Source of the DNA: Methylocella silvestris BL2 | GTDB lineage: Bacteria > Pseudomonadota > Alphaproteobacteria > Rhizobiales > Beijerinckiaceae | Assembly (NCBI RefSeq): GCF_000021745.1 | Contig: NC_011666.1 | Span: 2,242,501-2,306,500, forward strand | DNA length: 64,000 nucleotides | Direction of reading: 5' to 3' | In this document: one piece after another, positions 43,557 to 53,335 of the stretch | Position numbering within the stretch: the first letter of the stretch is position 1 | Layout of the letters: each line of letters opens with the position of its first letter | The notes under the pieces: generated by a model | The model's database searches: none | Told to the model about the DNA's origin: nothing | The model's input: the letters and a program-made list of their open reading frames with translations, nothing else | Made by a program: the position numbers and the translations under genes

Positions 43557-43586
43557 AAAGCCGCCGAGATTTCTCTTGGCGGCTTT
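43557..43586. terminator. Rho-independent-type hairpin
   Basis: AAAGCCGCC-GAGATTTCTCTT-GGCGGCTTT is a perfect 9-bp stem with T-rich ends on both strands. It lies between the DUF937-like gene and the convergent L,D-transpeptidase gene (33 bp from the latter's stop) and probably terminates both. Confidence 0.75.
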
Positions 43587-43619
43587 GCTTTATCGAACGT
43601 GCGCGAAAGGCGCCGCGGA

Positions 43620-44963
43620 TTACTGCTGCTCGTCGTCGTTCATCGGCAGCGGCCGCGCGCTGGCGGCGCTGATCGGGCGCTCGGAGTCAGGCTGGATCGC
43701 CTGCTCCAAAGGCGCTCCGACGCCGGAGCTGGCGGTCGGGCCAAAGCCGTCGCGCTGATAGATGTCGTCGCGGAACTGGATCAGCCCCTCAGGAGTCGAC
43801 CAGGCGGTGATATAGACCCAATAGACCGGAACCGGCGTCGCGAGCTTGGCGTCGATGCGCTGACCGGAGCGGATCGCCTCATCGATATGTTCGCGATCCC
43901 AGCCGGGCGTGTCCTTCAAAAGCCAGGCGACATAGTCGCGCACGTTCTGAACGCGGATGCAGCCGGAAGAGACAAAGCGGAAATCATCGCCGAAGACGCC
44001 TTTTTCCGGCGTGTCATGCATATAGACGCCATAAGGATTGCTGATGTTGATGCGCACGACGCCGAGCGAATTGATGTCGCCGCCGGGATCCTGCCGATAG
44101 CGGTAGTTGGTCGCCTGATTCGTCGTCCAGTCGATCTGGCTCGGCGGAACCTCCTGATTGTCCTTGTCGAAAATCCGGATCTTATGTTCGGTCAGGTAAT
44201 CGGGGTTCTTCTGCATGCGCGGGATCAGATCTTTTTTGATCAGCGACGGCGGCATGGTCCAGAAGGGGTTGAAATTGATGTCGGTCGCCTTGGTCATCAT
44301 GACCGGCGATTGACGGTCGATCTTGCCGACGCCCGCGGCGTGATGCGTCGCGACCGCGCCATTCTCAACCGTCTCGACCGCCATCGCCGGAATATTGGCC
44401 ATGACAAAGCGTTCGCCGAGATTGCCGGAATAGGAGCGCAACCGAATCAGATTGATCTCAAGCTGATGCAGCCGAAGGTCGGCGGTCGCGTTCAGCGCCG
44501 CAAAAGTGTCCTTCGACACGAGGCCGGTTTCGAGCAGGCCGTGGCGCGCCTGAAAATGCTTGACGCCGGCTTCGACGAAGGAGTCGAAAACGGGAGACGC
44601 GCCAGCCGACGCGTCGAGATCGCCCGAGGCAACAAGGCGTTTTCTCAAGGCGACGACGGACGGGCCGCTGACGCCGAGCTTCAGCACATTGGACGCCGGA
44701 ACCATGTTCCAGCCGCCGCTGGCGACGATCTGCCGATAAGTCTCGATCGCCTGCTCGGTCGCTGCGAGCGTCTGCTGCGACAGGACCGGAGTGTTCGAGC
44801 GCGTGACGGCGAGTCGGGGCGCGGCGTCATAGCGCTGCGCCCATTCGGCCTGATCGCTGTAGCCGGCCGCGAGCGCCGGAAGCGAGGCGCCGAGGCAAAG
44901 GCCTGTCAGGATGGCGGCGATTGCCGGCTGGCGCAACGAGACGTTGCGATGATCTTTCGCCAT
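43620..44963 (-). CDS. L,D-transpeptidase (YcbB/LdtD-like)
   Basis: Periplasmic enzyme forming 3-3 peptidoglycan cross-links, 447 aa. A signal peptide (AAILTGLCLGASLPALA) is followed by a peptidoglycan-binding motif (LKLGVSGPSVVALRKRLVAS) and the catalytic YkuD domain with VYMHDTPEKGVFGDDFRFVS, then SGCIRVQNVRDYV (catalytic Cys with the SxGCxR motif). The frame is open to 45104, but ATG 44963 has GAGGGTAGG upstream and starts the signal peptide. The divergent-context neighbour at 45595 is LdtR, whose known target in Liberibacter and Sinorhizobium is an L,D-transpeptidase gene (ldtP). Confidence 0.93.
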   Translation of the reverse strand: MAKDHRNVSLRQPAIAAILTGLCLGASLPALAAGYSDQAEWAQRYDAAPRLAVTRSNTPVLSQQTLAATEQAIETYRQIVASGGWNMVPASNVLKLGVSGPSVVALRKRLVASGDLDASAGASPVFDSFVEAGVKHFQARHGLLETGLVSKDTFAALNATADLRLHQLEINLIRLRSYSGNLGERFVMANIPAMAVETVENGAVATHHAAGVGKIDRQSPVMMTKATDINFNPFWTMPPSLIKKDLIPRMQKNPDYLTEHKIRIFDKDNQEVPPSQIDWTTNQATNYRYRQDPGGDINSLGVVRINISNPYGVYMHDTPEKGVFGDDFRFVSSGCIRVQNVRDYVAWLLKDTPGWDREHIDEAIRSGQRIDAKLATPVPVYWVYITAWSTPEGLIQFRDDIYQRDGFGPTASSGVGAPLEQAIQPDSERPISAASARPLPMNDDEQQ

Positions 44964-45594
44964 TTTGAACCTACCCTCTCGGATCAACACTTTATGCTTC
45001 CCCTTCAGCTTCGCTCGTCGCGGCTTGACCTCATCGCAAAACAGCGACAGAGACGGGACAAGACCAACGGCCGACGCGAGCCTCTCGCGAATTGGCCGAA
45101 ACATGCCCGCAGAACCGATGATCCCTGCTCACCATGTTTGCTGCGCCGACGCAAAACACGCAGGCGTGAAGGCGGCCTGAAGCCGCCTCCGTTCGCGCTA
45201 TAGCATCCTGATGGTTAACAAGGCACAAATAGGGCGCCGCAGCGTTTACGGCGCCGCATGGGGCAATCGCGCCTGGCGCCAGGCGGAGCATATTCCAACG
45301 CAAGCGCTCGTAATGGTCGAGCTTTAGCCGCCGTTTTGAGCGCGCAGCCGAAATGAGGGCGCTTCCCTGTCGGGCGGGCGGCGGCGCGGGGGCGAGGCGG
45401 GATCGCCGCATTTCAAAAGCCGCAGGGCAATTTTCCGCGCTCAGGGCAAGATGGACGCCGGAGGCGTTCAGCCACGGGACTGGTTGAACCGTCCTCCAGA
45501 GCGGGATGACGAAAACGTTGCAGCCTTTTCGGACCGGCCTCATGCGCTAACGACTTGAAGTCGTCGCGATCGAGCGCCGTCCGAGGCTTTGGCT
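44964..45594. other. Upstream region of the L,D-transpeptidase gene
   Basis: About 630 bp between ldtR (minus) and the transpeptidase gene (minus). Long open frames in it have biased GC3-driven composition and no recognisable product. It should contain the LdtR-responsive promoter of the transpeptidase gene; I cannot identify the operator by eye. Confidence 0.45.
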
Positions 45595-46107
45595 CTAAAG
45601 CCGGTACCGGATCTGGTCCGTCCAGAAACGCTCGAGGCGACCGAGCGATTTGTTCAGCCGCTGGAATTCGTCGCCGCTGATGCCGCCGATCTGCTCTACC
45701 GTCAGCACATGCTTGTCGTAAAGGCCGTTGACGATGGCGTGCACGTCGCGGCCCTTGTCGGTCAGGCTGATGCGCACCGCGCGCCGGTCGATGCGGGAAC
45801 GGGCGTGATGGAGATAGCCGGTCTCGACCAGTTTCTTCACGTTATAGGAGACGTTGGATCCAAGATAATAGCCGCGCGTGCGCAATTCGCCGGCGGTCAG
45901 TTCCTTGTCTCCGATGTTGAACAGCAACAGGGCCTGCACCGAATTGACGTCGCTGCGGCCGCGCCGGTCGAACTCGTCTTTGACGACGTCCAGCAAGCGG
46001 CGATGCAGCCGCTCGACCAGGGTCAGAGCTTCGAGATAGTTGGGCCGCACCTCGGCTGAACGCTCTCCCTGCGCCGGATTGGCCTCGCTTTTCAGAGCAT
46101 GCACCAT
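45595..46107 (-). CDS. ldtR: MarR-family regulator LdtR
   Basis: A 170-aa MarR winged-helix regulator: VNSVQALLLFNIGDKELTAG, ELRTRGYYLGSNVSYNVKKL and the wing SRIDRRAVRISLTDKGR. The GYYLGSNVSYNVKKL recognition-helix region is characteristic of LdtR, the regulator of osmotic and cell-wall adaptation that controls the L,D-transpeptidase gene ldtP in Candidatus Liberibacter and Sinorhizobium. The neighbouring transpeptidase gene supports the name. Upstream is an AT-rich promoter region. Confidence 0.88.
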   Translation of the reverse strand: MVHALKSEANPAQGERSAEVRPNYLEALTLVERLHRRLLDVVKDEFDRRGRSDVNSVQALLLFNIGDKELTAGELRTRGYYLGSNVSYNVKKLVETGYLHHARSRIDRRAVRISLTDKGRDVHAIVNGLYDKHVLTVEQIGGISGDEFQRLNKSLGRLERFWTDQIRYRL

Positions 46108-46714
46108 AGAAAGCCTCGTCCACTCAATTTGTCGCCGCTACGAGCGATTTCTCGCCGATGCGACCAGCGCCTATCCTTCGAGAATACTGATCAGCCGTGA
46201 ATAGCAGATTAAATAATAAATGTAATTTTATACTTATTGTCGGACTAAATTCATGGTTTCTCAAATAAAGTTTAGTATTGTCTATTTATTCAATAATAAT
46301 TTGAATAAACCGGAACTGCCATCCGGGCCACGCTGCGCTTCATCCCGAGCCCACGCACGCAAGATGTTTGCGCGCTGGCGCGACGCATTTCGATCACCAC
46401 AGGGCGGTCTGCCAAGAACGCCAAGACTTTGATTTAACTCCGCTTATCTTCTACCGAATGAATCCTCGGGCCGCAAGTCATGCGCAAGCGCGCGGCGCGG
46501 GCCGCAAGCCCCTTCGAAAACAATATGCGGGCCGCCCGATGCAGGAGAGGAGATCGCTCGACTTCCGCCTTTTAACCTTGTCGCCTTTTAACCTTGCGCC
46601 GAACTGGAACAGCGCCGGCGATCCCTAGGCGCCCGCGGCCGGCGGCGGGGGATGCGCGCTGAGCGCCGCCCCGCCCGCGGGCGTTGGCTTCAAACGCGAG
46701 CCGCAAGCCTCGTT
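46108..46714. other. Intergenic region upstream of ldtR
   Basis: About 600 bp without a recognised gene. The part at 46196-46310 is strongly AT-rich compared with the surroundings and probably holds the ldtR promoter. Short frames in the GC-rich right half have no support. Confidence 0.45.
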
Positions 46715-47467
46715 TCAGGCCAGATAGTCGTAGACGACTTCGCCGAGCCCGAGCGTCAGATCGGTCACGAAATGCGTCGCCGAAACAACCCCGCGCACCG
46801 GCAGTCGGGCGACGTCGCACATTGCGTGCTCAAACAGCTCGATGGCGGCGGGGCCGCTCCAGGCGCCCTTCACCGTGACGTCCTCGCAATAATAGCGCAC
46901 GAGTTCGCAAATGCGCGGCGTGCAATCCACATGCGGGATGATCTTGATCATGAAATTGGGCTTGGCGAGGCTCTTGATCAGCGGCGCCTTGTCGAGTTCG
47001 CGATGCTTGTAGCCCATGGTCGCCGAGACGCAGAGCACCGAGCCGTAATGCAACGTGCAGACGAGCGTCTCGCTTTCATGGGAGATTTTCGGAGTCGCCA
47101 GCTTTTTGGGAAAACCCCAGATCTCCCGCCCGCCGGCGATCGGCGAATTGTCGTCAAGATACATCGCATGGACATAGCCGCCTTCCTGAACGACGCCGTC
47201 CTTGCCGGTGAAACGCACGGGAATGACCTGCCCCGTCTCGGTATAGTCGCCAAAGCCGGTCGAATCGGGCATGCGGATGAATTCATAATTCACCGTGTCG
47301 CCGACCACTTCGAGCGGCTCGGGCACGACGGCGCGCAGCTCGTCGGGATCGGTGCGATAGCTGATGATGATGAATTCGCGATTGTAGAATTTATACGGCC
47401 CGCGCGGATAGGCCGGGTCGTTCAAGGGCATGGCGAAGGCTTTTTGGCGGACGTCGGCGAGTTTCAT
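46715..47467 (-). CDS. adc: Acetoacetate decarboxylase family protein
   Basis: A 250-aa protein matching acetoacetate decarboxylase, which forms acetone and CO2 through a Schiff base on lysine. The active-site motif is [14 protein letters not shown], preceded by [20 protein letters not shown] with the conserved Glu. The N-terminal [18 protein letters not shown] and PEPLEVV are typical. The length equals that of clostridial Adc. No CoA-transferase is next to it, so a true solvent pathway is not implied; some family members act on other beta-keto acids. Confidence 0.88.
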   Translation of the reverse strand: MKLADVRQKAFAMPLNDPAYPRGPYKFYNREFIIISYRTDPDELRAVVPEPLEVVGDTVNYEFIRMPDSTGFGDYTETGQVIPVRFTGKDGVVQEGGYVHAMYLDDNSPIAGGREIWGFPKKLATPKISHESETLVCTLHYGSVLCVSATMGYKHRELDKAPLIKSLAKPNFMIKIIPHVDCTPRICELVRYYCEDVTVKGAWSGPAAIELFEHAMCDVARLPVRGVVSATHFVTDLTLGLGEVVYDYLA

Positions 47468-47761
47468 GGGGGACTCTTCCTCGGGAAGCGGGAGGCGGCG
47501 GCCTGAAGGACGGCGCGGGCTGGCGCGCGGTCGGCAGGATCAGCGCAAAGGCGGCGCCGGTCAATCGATTAGAAGGCGAAACATCCCCCTGCCAGAAGTC
47601 GCCGCGCCTTTTGCGCGAGAGCGCTGCAAGACAAGCGCGCGGAAGCTCCACGCGCCAAAACCCGCGCGCCGCCTTGGCTAGATGGCGGACCAAATCCGCC
47701 GGGATGAGCAGAGGCTTATGCTGATGTCTGCAGGACGAAACGGCGTCGTTCGCGAGACTTG

Positions 47762-48763
47762 CTAGTGTCGCTTGTCGAGCCAGTCAAACCAGCGCCGTTT
47801 TGCGAGAATCCCGCGCAGCCGCTCCACCTCCGCATGGGCCTCCGCGAGCTGCTGCGGATAGGGCGTGGCGGCCGCGCCGAGAGGCTTGACCATCGCCGCG
47901 AGCAAGGAATGGAGCTCCGCATCGCCAGATTTGCGCAGCATCTCCAAAGCGAGATCCCAATGCCCTTGCTGACCGACGAGAATCGCGCCCTTTAGCGCTT
48001 TTTCGCGGTCAAGCTTTGCGTCGGGCTGGGTCGGGACGAATTCACGCCGGACATATTGCGCGTCGCCCCAAAACAATTGGCCGTTGGCTTGCGGAACCGA
48101 CTGGTAGGCGTCGCCGTCGACAGAATGGAGCAGCACCGGCGCGGCGGAGTCCTCGAGCAGCCCATTGGAGCAGAAGGCAAGATGATTGAGCCGCCACAGC
48201 ACGAAGCCATGGTTGCGGAGAAAGCGGTCGACATCGCCGAACAGCGGCTGCCCCTCATAGAGCTCATTGAATTCGACTTCTATGTCGATCAAGGAGACTG
48301 ATTTCAGGACCTCGGCGCAGCCCTTCAGAACATCGAGTTCAGACCCCTGCGTATCGAGTTTCAGCGCGTCGACGTCGCCGATCGCGTGGTCCGCGCAATA
48401 GCGGTCCAGCGTCATCGAGGGGCGGCGCATCGTTCCAATCGGACGCATGCCTTTGAAGGCTGGAAGATTCTCGTAGAGGGCGCGGTTTGGCGAAAGGATG
48501 GAGCAGGAATTGGGGTTCGCAGTGAGATGGATCTCGACGCCCTGGTCATGTCCTGCAAGCGCGCACGGGATATAGGTTGCTTTGCCTTGGGACAGTGCGT
48601 TCAGCCGATCGCATTCCTCGGCGTCGGCTTCAAAGCAGATCAGCCGCGCCTCGTCGCCCAGATCGTCCCAATTCGGCGAAACGCCGCCGCGCGCGCCCAC
48701 GTCGATGAGGGTGAGTTGCGAGGATAGACTGTTGAGAAGCGCGGAGATCGCAGGACTTGGCAT
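47762..48763 (-). CDS. FkbM family methyltransferase
   Basis: A 333-aa SAM-dependent methyltransferase of the FkbM family. The SAM loop is LIDVGARGGVSPNWDDLG with acidic LICFEADAEECDRL; further family motifs are DALKLDTQGSELDVLKG and SLIDIEVEFNELYEGQPLF. The C-terminal ~70 residues are helical and less conserved (LAEAHAEVERLRGILAKRRW). The frame opens at 48817, but ATG 48763 with GGGGGC upstream starts just before the domain. The acceptor is unknown; FkbM enzymes methylate sugars or natural products. Confidence 0.85.
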   Translation of the reverse strand: MPSPAISALLNSLSSQLTLIDVGARGGVSPNWDDLGDEARLICFEADAEECDRLNALSQGKATYIPCALAGHDQGVEIHLTANPNSCSILSPNRALYENLPAFKGMRPIGTMRRPSMTLDRYCADHAIGDVDALKLDTQGSELDVLKGCAEVLKSVSLIDIEVEFNELYEGQPLFGDVDRFLRNHGFVLWRLNHLAFCSNGLLEDSAAPVLLHSVDGDAYQSVPQANGQLFWGDAQYVRREFVPTQPDAKLDREKALKGAILVGQQGHWDLALEMLRKSGDAELHSLLAAMVKPLGAAATPYPQQLAEAHAEVERLRGILAKRRWFDWLDKRH

Positions 48764-49096
48764 GGGAAGCCCCCGCCTGGTTATGTATGGCCAATGTGCG
48801 CCGGACTTTGCAATCACGCGACGCTCAGTTGCAGCTCCGCCCGTATCTTTGGGAGCCGAAAAATTCTTCCTGGAAAATAGTCATCGTCGCCGGCCAAGAT
48901 CGAAACGCCGAAGTCCAGCAACAATATTGGCGGACGGCGCGATCGCCAGTCGGGCAGCGCAGGTATAGAATGACATACAGACGATGCTCACTGGCTTTTT
49001 TTATGACCGATCTTTGCAATCGTTGTTTTACCCAAGCCGAAACGAAAGCTTCATGAAAATGACTTCTCTGTGAGGAGGATCATTTCGTGGGGAGAA
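48764..49096. other. Intergenic region between the FkbM gene and tRNA-Leu
   Basis: 333 bp with no credible gene. Small frames on both strands lack support. It contains the FkbM promoter on its left side. Confidence 0.4.
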
Positions 49097-49181
49097 TGGT
49101 GCGGACGGCGGGAATCGAACCCGCATGACCAAGGTCGAGGGATTTTAAGTCCCTTGCGTCTACCAGTTTCGCCACGTCCGC
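49097..49181 (-). tRNA. tRNA-Leu (TAA)
   Basis: Reads on the minus strand as GCGGACGTGGCGAAACTGGT through GGTTCGATTCCCGCCGTCCGC-A-CCA. The anticodon stem GGGA/TCCC encloses the loop CTTAAAA with anticodon TAA, and there is a long variable arm as expected for tRNA-Leu. CCA is encoded. Length 85 nt. Confidence 0.95.
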
Positions 49182-49237
49182 AATGAAACTGAGCCTTAGT
49201 TGCTGAGGGGCGTCTCGGCAAGCTGGCTTGGCGCCGT

Positions 49238-49765
49238 TCAGCGCCGCGCGTCGGCGATCGGCGCCTGAAAGCTGAGGCCGAGATCCCAGGGGAAATAGAT
49301 CCAGGTGTCCTGAGACACCTCCGTCACATAGGTGTCGACCAGCGGCCCGCCGAGCGGCTTGGCGTAGACCGTTGCGATATGGGCCTTCGGCAACAGCGCG
49401 CGGATCTGCTTGACCGTCGCGCCCGTGTCGGCGAGATCGTCGACGACGAGCACCCCGGCGCCGGCGCCGGCGGCGATCTCCGCCGCGACGCCTTTCAGCA
49501 CCGTGACCTCGCCCTGCACCCCCTCGGCGACATAGCTCGTGACGCAAAAAGTATCGATCAGCCGCAGATCGAGTTCGCGGGCGACGATGGCCGCCGGCAC
49601 GAGGCCGCCGCGCGTCACCGCGATCATGCTGGAGAACGGACCGCTCGCGCTGAGGCGCCAGGCCAGAGCCCGCGCGTCGCGGTGAAACTGGTCCCAGGAG
49701 ACGTGAAAGGCCTTTTGCGAAACGGGCGGCGCAGAGGACGACGAAGGCGGCGGGGATGCGCTCAT
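49238..49765 (-). CDS. gpt: Xanthine-guanine phosphoribosyltransferase
   Basis: A 175-aa type I phosphoribosyltransferase of purine salvage, converting xanthine or guanine with PRPP to the nucleotide. The PRPP motif is [13 protein letters not shown], with [20 protein letters not shown] and the C-terminal [12 protein letters not shown] (purine contact with Trp) typical of Gpt. The N-terminal ~18 residues are Ser/Pro-rich and additional. Its start overlaps the cinA-like stop by four bases. Confidence 0.92.
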   Translation of the reverse strand: MSASPPPSSSSAPPVSQKAFHVSWDQFHRDARALAWRLSASGPFSSMIAVTRGGLVPAAIVARELDLRLIDTFCVTSYVAEGVQGEVTVLKGVAAEIAAGAGAGVLVVDDLADTGATVKQIRALLPKAHIATVYAKPLGGPLVDTYVTEVSQDTWIYFPWDLGLSFQAPIADARR

Positions 49766-50541
49766 TGGCGCGATTTCATCTGCGCGCGCTGGCGTCCGGC
49801 CTCGCCCTCGCGCAGGCTGGCGAGGAGCGCTTCAATCGCTACGGCCGCCGCGCCGACCTGGTCTGCGTCCTTCCCCCGCACCACGATCTCATTGCGAAAG
49901 CCGCCATCGCGAAAGGAAGGGTAGGAGCCGATGGACAGCGCGGGATTGGCGCGCGCGACGTCGCTGAGACCCGCGGCATAGGCGCCTTCCGGAATATTGT
50001 CCGCCAGAATCGCGCGCGCCACCACCTTCAGCCCCTTGCAGAGCTTCGGGCCGACGCGATCGAGCATCGCCTTCATGATCGCAGGAACGCCCGCCATCAC
50101 GATGACATTGCCGATCCAGAAGCCCGGAGCCTTCGAAATGTCGTTCTCGACCAGTTCGGCGCCGTGCGGGACGCGGGCCATGCGCCGGCGCGCTTCGTTC
50201 AGATCCTCCGGCTTGATCTTTTCCAGGAGGAGGGCGATCGCGCGGGGATCTTCCGATATGCCGACTCCGAACGCGCGCGCAATGGCGTCGGCGGTGATGT
50301 CGTCGTGGGTCGGCCCGATGCCCCCGGTCGTAAACACATAATCATAGCGCGCGCGCAGCGCATTGACCGCGGCGACGATTTCCGGCTCGACATCGCCGAT
50401 GACGCGCACCTCGCGAAGATCAACGCCGATCGCCGCAAGATAGTCCGCGATATAGCCGCTGTTCGCGTCTTTCGTCCGGCCCGACAGGATCTCGTCGCCA
50501 ATGACGAGGACCGCCGCCGTGATGTCGGCTTTTTGCGCCAT
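49762..50541 (-). CDS. CinA-like molybdopterin-binding domain protein
   Basis: A 259-aa protein with the MoaB/Mog-like domain of CinA family (competence/damage-inducible protein A N-terminal half): [40 protein letters not shown] and [13 protein letters not shown]. It lacks the C-terminal nicotinamide-deamidase domain of full-length CinA. Some relatives are FAD or NMN pyrophosphatases; the activity of this stand-alone form is not established. It overlaps gpt (ATGA). Confidence 0.87.
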   Translation of the reverse strand: MAQKADITAAVLVIGDEILSGRTKDANSGYIADYLAAIGVDLREVRVIGDVEPEIVAAVNALRARYDYVFTTGGIGPTHDDITADAIARAFGVGISEDPRAIALLLEKIKPEDLNEARRRMARVPHGAELVENDISKAPGFWIGNVIVMAGVPAIMKAMLDRVGPKLCKGLKVVARAILADNIPEGAYAAGLSDVARANPALSIGSYPSFRDGGFRNEIVVRGKDADQVGAAAVAIEALLASLREGEAGRQRAQMKSRQ

Positions 50542-50668
50542 ATGGGCCTCCGTTGCGTCGAAAAAGGCAGAGTTTTCCGCGAGCCGTCTCGCCGCCTTGT
50601 GTAAACCAAACGCTCTATCACGAAAATCCGTCCCTGACGGCGAAGCTTGCGACGGACGTTTTCGTAAA

Positions 50669-51088
50669 TTACTCGCCGATAAGATGCATGACGACGCTGC
50701 GCCGATGCGGCGCTCGCCGGTGCTCGAACAGATAAACGCCTTGCCAGGTCCCGAGCGTCATGGCGCCGCCGGCGACCGGCACGCTGAGCTGGGTTTGCGT
50801 CAGCGCGGCGCGAATATGGGCCGGCATGTCGTCCGGCCCCTCCAAATCATGGACATAGAGCGCGGCCTGTTCCGGAGCAGCGCGCTCGAAAAAGCTCAGA
50901 AGATCCGCCTGATCGTCAGGATCGGCGTTCTCCTGAATAAGCAGGGAGGCCGAGGTATGGCGGCAAAACAGCGTCAGAAGGCCGGTCTCGATCCGCTCCA
51001 GCTTCACAAAGGCGGCGATCTCGCGCGTGATTTCGATGAGGCCCTTGCCCTTCGTCTCCACCTCGAGCTGGCGCAGCGCCTGCCGCAT
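50669..51088 (-). CDS. yjbQ: YjbQ family protein (secondary thiamine-phosphate synthase)
   Basis: A 139-aa protein of the UPF0047/YjbQ family: RHTSASLLIQENADPDDQAD, HDLEGPDDMPAHIRAALT and GTWQGVYLFEHRRAPHRRSV are all family signatures with conserved His and Asp residues. Some members show weak thiamine-phosphate-synthase activity, but the real function is unresolved. It shares one base with the ddpX stop (51088), so they are coupled. Confidence 0.93.
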   Translation of the reverse strand: MRQALRQLEVETKGKGLIEITREIAAFVKLERIETGLLTLFCRHTSASLLIQENADPDDQADLLSFFERAAPEQAALYVHDLEGPDDMPAHIRAALTQTQLSVPVAGGAMTLGTWQGVYLFEHRRAPHRRSVVMHLIGE

Positions 51089-51756
51089 CAGCGCACGTCG
51101 AAATCATGCGGCGCGACGCCTTCGAGATTTTCGAGCGTAAAGTGCCACCACTCCTTGTCGAAATTGACGAATCCGTGCCGCTCCATCAGCGCGAACAGTT
51201 CGGCGCGGTTCTGCTTCGCCTCGGCGCTCAGCCCCGCGAAATGCGAGCCGGACGCTTCGTCGAAGAGATCGAAGGGCGTGCCGAAATCAAGCCCGATCAG
51301 CGCGAGATCGACGGCGACCCCGGTCGAATGCGCCGATTCGCGGGCGATATAGCCGAGATCGAATAGCGTCTCTTTGCCGAGATGGGGAAAATACTCCGCC
51401 TTCATGAGTTCGTCGGCGGGATCGGCCGCCCAGGCGATGAACGCCCGCGTCGCGCGCTGCGGCCGGTAGCAATCATAGACGACGAGGCGCCGCCCCATGC
51501 TCTCCGCGTCGCGCTGCACGGCGGCCAGCGCCTCCGCCACCTCGCGTCGCAGCCAGCATTGGCCGGCGCAATAGCCCGGAACGGGGCGGCCCATAAAATT
51601 TTCCGAGCCGGCGTAGCGCATCTCCTGGCGGACGCCAGGCGCGACATCGGCGAGGCGCACGAAATTTTCAGGCGGCTCGCCGCGCGGCCCGCCCTGGTCG
51701 AGGCAGCCGCCGCCAAGGGTCAGCAAGGTTGCGGATGCCTTGTCGGCGCGGCTCAT
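51088..51756 (-). CDS. ddpX: D-alanyl-D-alanine dipeptidase (VanX/DdpX family)
   Basis: A 222-aa zinc peptidase that hydrolyses D-Ala-D-Ala. The motif ESAHSTGVAVDLALIG holds the SxHxxGxAxD zinc ligands and EWWHF the catalytic Glu and third ligand. The N-terminal FVRLADVAPGVRQEMRYA is typical. No vanH/vanA genes are nearby, so it belongs to peptidoglycan turnover (DdpX) rather than vancomycin resistance. A signal peptide is not evident. Confidence 0.9.
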   Translation of the reverse strand: MSRADKASATLLTLGGGCLDQGGPRGEPPENFVRLADVAPGVRQEMRYAGSENFMGRPVPGYCAGQCWLRREVAEALAAVQRDAESMGRRLVVYDCYRPQRATRAFIAWAADPADELMKAEYFPHLGKETLFDLGYIARESAHSTGVAVDLALIGLDFGTPFDLFDEASGSHFAGLSAEAKQNRAELFALMERHGFVNFDKEWWHFTLENLEGVAPHDFDVR

Positions 51757-51976
51757 CCCGGCTCCGGAGCAATCATGACTTCAGCGATACGGCCGCCGCA
51801 TTCTGTTTTCTTCGGGCGGAAAAATAGCGATTATGAGGCGAGGCCCAGCCGCGCCGACGGACGGCGACGCTCAGGGGCGGCAAAACGCCCTTGTGCGCGC
51901 CCGCCGCGTGGCCAAATAAGAGACGCGCGGGCCTTCCCGCCAACTCCTGCGCGAAAAACTTGGATCGAGAGCGCCA

Positions 51977-52450
51977 ATGAGCAATCTGGGACAATTCGAC
52001 AGGGTCGCGGTCAGCAACGCGCCTTATCTGCCCGCCAATCTCCCGCCGGCGGCGTTTTCGGGCGTGCTGATGCGGCGCGTCGCGGCCTTTTTCCTCGACT
52101 TTATCCTGGTGTCGATCTTTTCGATCGCGATCTGGTTCGCGCTCGCCCTTCTGACCTTCGGTCTGTCGGTCCTGCTGCTGCCGCCGATCTTTCCCTTCGT
52201 CGCCTTCTTCTACAACGGCCTCACCGTCTCCGGGCCGAATATGGCGACGCCAGGGATGCGGGCCATGGATCTCGAATTGCGCACCGTCGACGGTCAGCGC
52301 GTTCCGTTTCTGATCGCGGCCGCGCATGCGGTCCTGTTTTATTTCAGCACCATGTTCATGCCGATTTTTCTTGTCGCGCTCGTCACCGACGGAAAAAGAT
52401 GTTTGCACGATATCCTCGCCGGCGTGATCATGACGCGGCGGCCGGCCTGA
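51977..52450 (+). CDS. RDD family membrane protein
   Basis: A 157-aa RDD-domain protein with three hydrophobic spans. The core is GVLMRRVAAFFLDFILVSIF (the R...D pattern that names the family), ATPGMRAMDLELRTVDG and the C-terminal DGKRCLHDILAGVIM. RDD proteins are membrane proteins, some linked to Na+/H+ antiport or to transport of small molecules, without one general role. It lies 56 bp before the bpt gene and may be co-transcribed. Confidence 0.85.
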   Translation: MSNLGQFDRVAVSNAPYLPANLPPAAFSGVLMRRVAAFFLDFILVSIFSIAIWFALALLTFGLSVLLLPPIFPFVAFFYNGLTVSGPNMATPGMRAMDLELRTVDGQRVPFLIAAAHAVLFYFSTMFMPIFLVALVTDGKRCLHDILAGVIMTRRPA

Positions 52451-52506
52451 CCTGCATTTTATTCAGTTGCGGCCGCCTCAGAAACCGCTAGCCTGATTGA
52501 TCGAAG

Positions 52507-53271
52507 ATGAAAACGGGTTCAAAGGGGCAGACCGGCTTGACGAGAGAACCGCGCGACGCGCCGCAGTTCTATCTGACTGCGCCCTCCCCGTGCCCCTATC
52601 TTCCCGATCGCCAGGAACGCAAGGTCTTCACCCATCTCATCGGCGGCCGCGCCGTCGGGCTCAACGATCAGCTGACGTTGTCCGGCTTTCGTCGCTCCCA
52701 GACCATCGCCTACCGGCCGGCCTGCGAGCGCTGCCGCGCCTGCGTCTCGGTCCGGGTCAAGGTGGATGATTTTCGTCTCTCGCGCAGCTTCAGGCGCGTC
52801 ATCGAACAAAACCGCGATCTTATCAGCACAGTCGGCCGTCCTGAGCCGACCTCAGAGCAATATAGTTTGTTTCGGCGCTATCTCGACGCCCGCCATGGCG
52901 AGGGCGGCATGGCCGACATGACCGTCCTCGACTATTCGATGATGATCGAGGACAGCCATGTCGAGAGCCGGCTGGTCGAATATAGGGCGCCCGATGGGGA
53001 ACGCGGCGGAGAAACCGCGCTCGCCGCCGCCTGCCTGACCGATCTGCTCGCCGACGGGCTGTCGATGGTCTATTCCTTCTATGCGCCCGAAGAGACGCAG
53101 CGCTCGCTCGGAACCTATATGATCCTCGACCATATCGAGCGCGCGCGCCGCCTCGGCCTGCCGCATGTCTATCTCGGCTATTGGGTCCAGGGCTCGCAGA
53201 AGATGGCTTACAAGGAGCGTTTCCTGCCGCAGGAGCGCCTGACGATGAGCGGCTGGGAGCGCGTGGAGTAA
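52507..53271 (+). CDS. bpt: Aspartate/glutamate leucyltransferase
   Basis: A 254-aa Leu/Phe-tRNA-type protein transferase of the Bpt family, which adds Leu to N-terminal Asp or Glu and marks proteins for ClpS/ClpAP degradation. The N-terminal Cys region is [20 protein letters not shown] and [20 protein letters not shown]; the C-terminal ATE domain has [20 protein letters not shown] and [15 protein letters not shown]. The length and order match. ATG 52507 is used. Confidence 0.94.
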   Translation: MKTGSKGQTGLTREPRDAPQFYLTAPSPCPYLPDRQERKVFTHLIGGRAVGLNDQLTLSGFRRSQTIAYRPACERCRACVSVRVKVDDFRLSRSFRRVIEQNRDLISTVGRPEPTSEQYSLFRRYLDARHGEGGMADMTVLDYSMMIEDSHVESRLVEYRAPDGERGGETALAAACLTDLLADGLSMVYSFYAPEETQRSLGTYMILDHIERARRLGLPHVYLGYWVQGSQKMAYKERFLPQERLTMSGWERVE

Positions 53272-53335
53272 CGCGCCGGCCCTGTTTTCGAGGCGTCGTA
53301 TCTGCCCCAGACCCTCGTTATGTTCCCGGCCCAGC

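Noticed and set aside
43599-45203. 534-codon plus-strand frame opposite the L,D-transpeptidase
   Set aside because: Antisense shadow. The minus-strand gene has a signal peptide, PG-binding motif and catalytic Cys motif.
45031-45543. 170-codon minus-strand frame upstream of the transpeptidase gene
   Set aside because: Overlaps the region before a well-supported start with a strong ribosome binding site; no recognisable domain, likely chance frame in GC-rich DNA.
51088-51756. Vancomycin-resistance vanX
   Set aside because: No vanH/vanA or vanRS nearby; single DdpX-type dipeptidases are common in chromosomes of Gram-negative bacteria.
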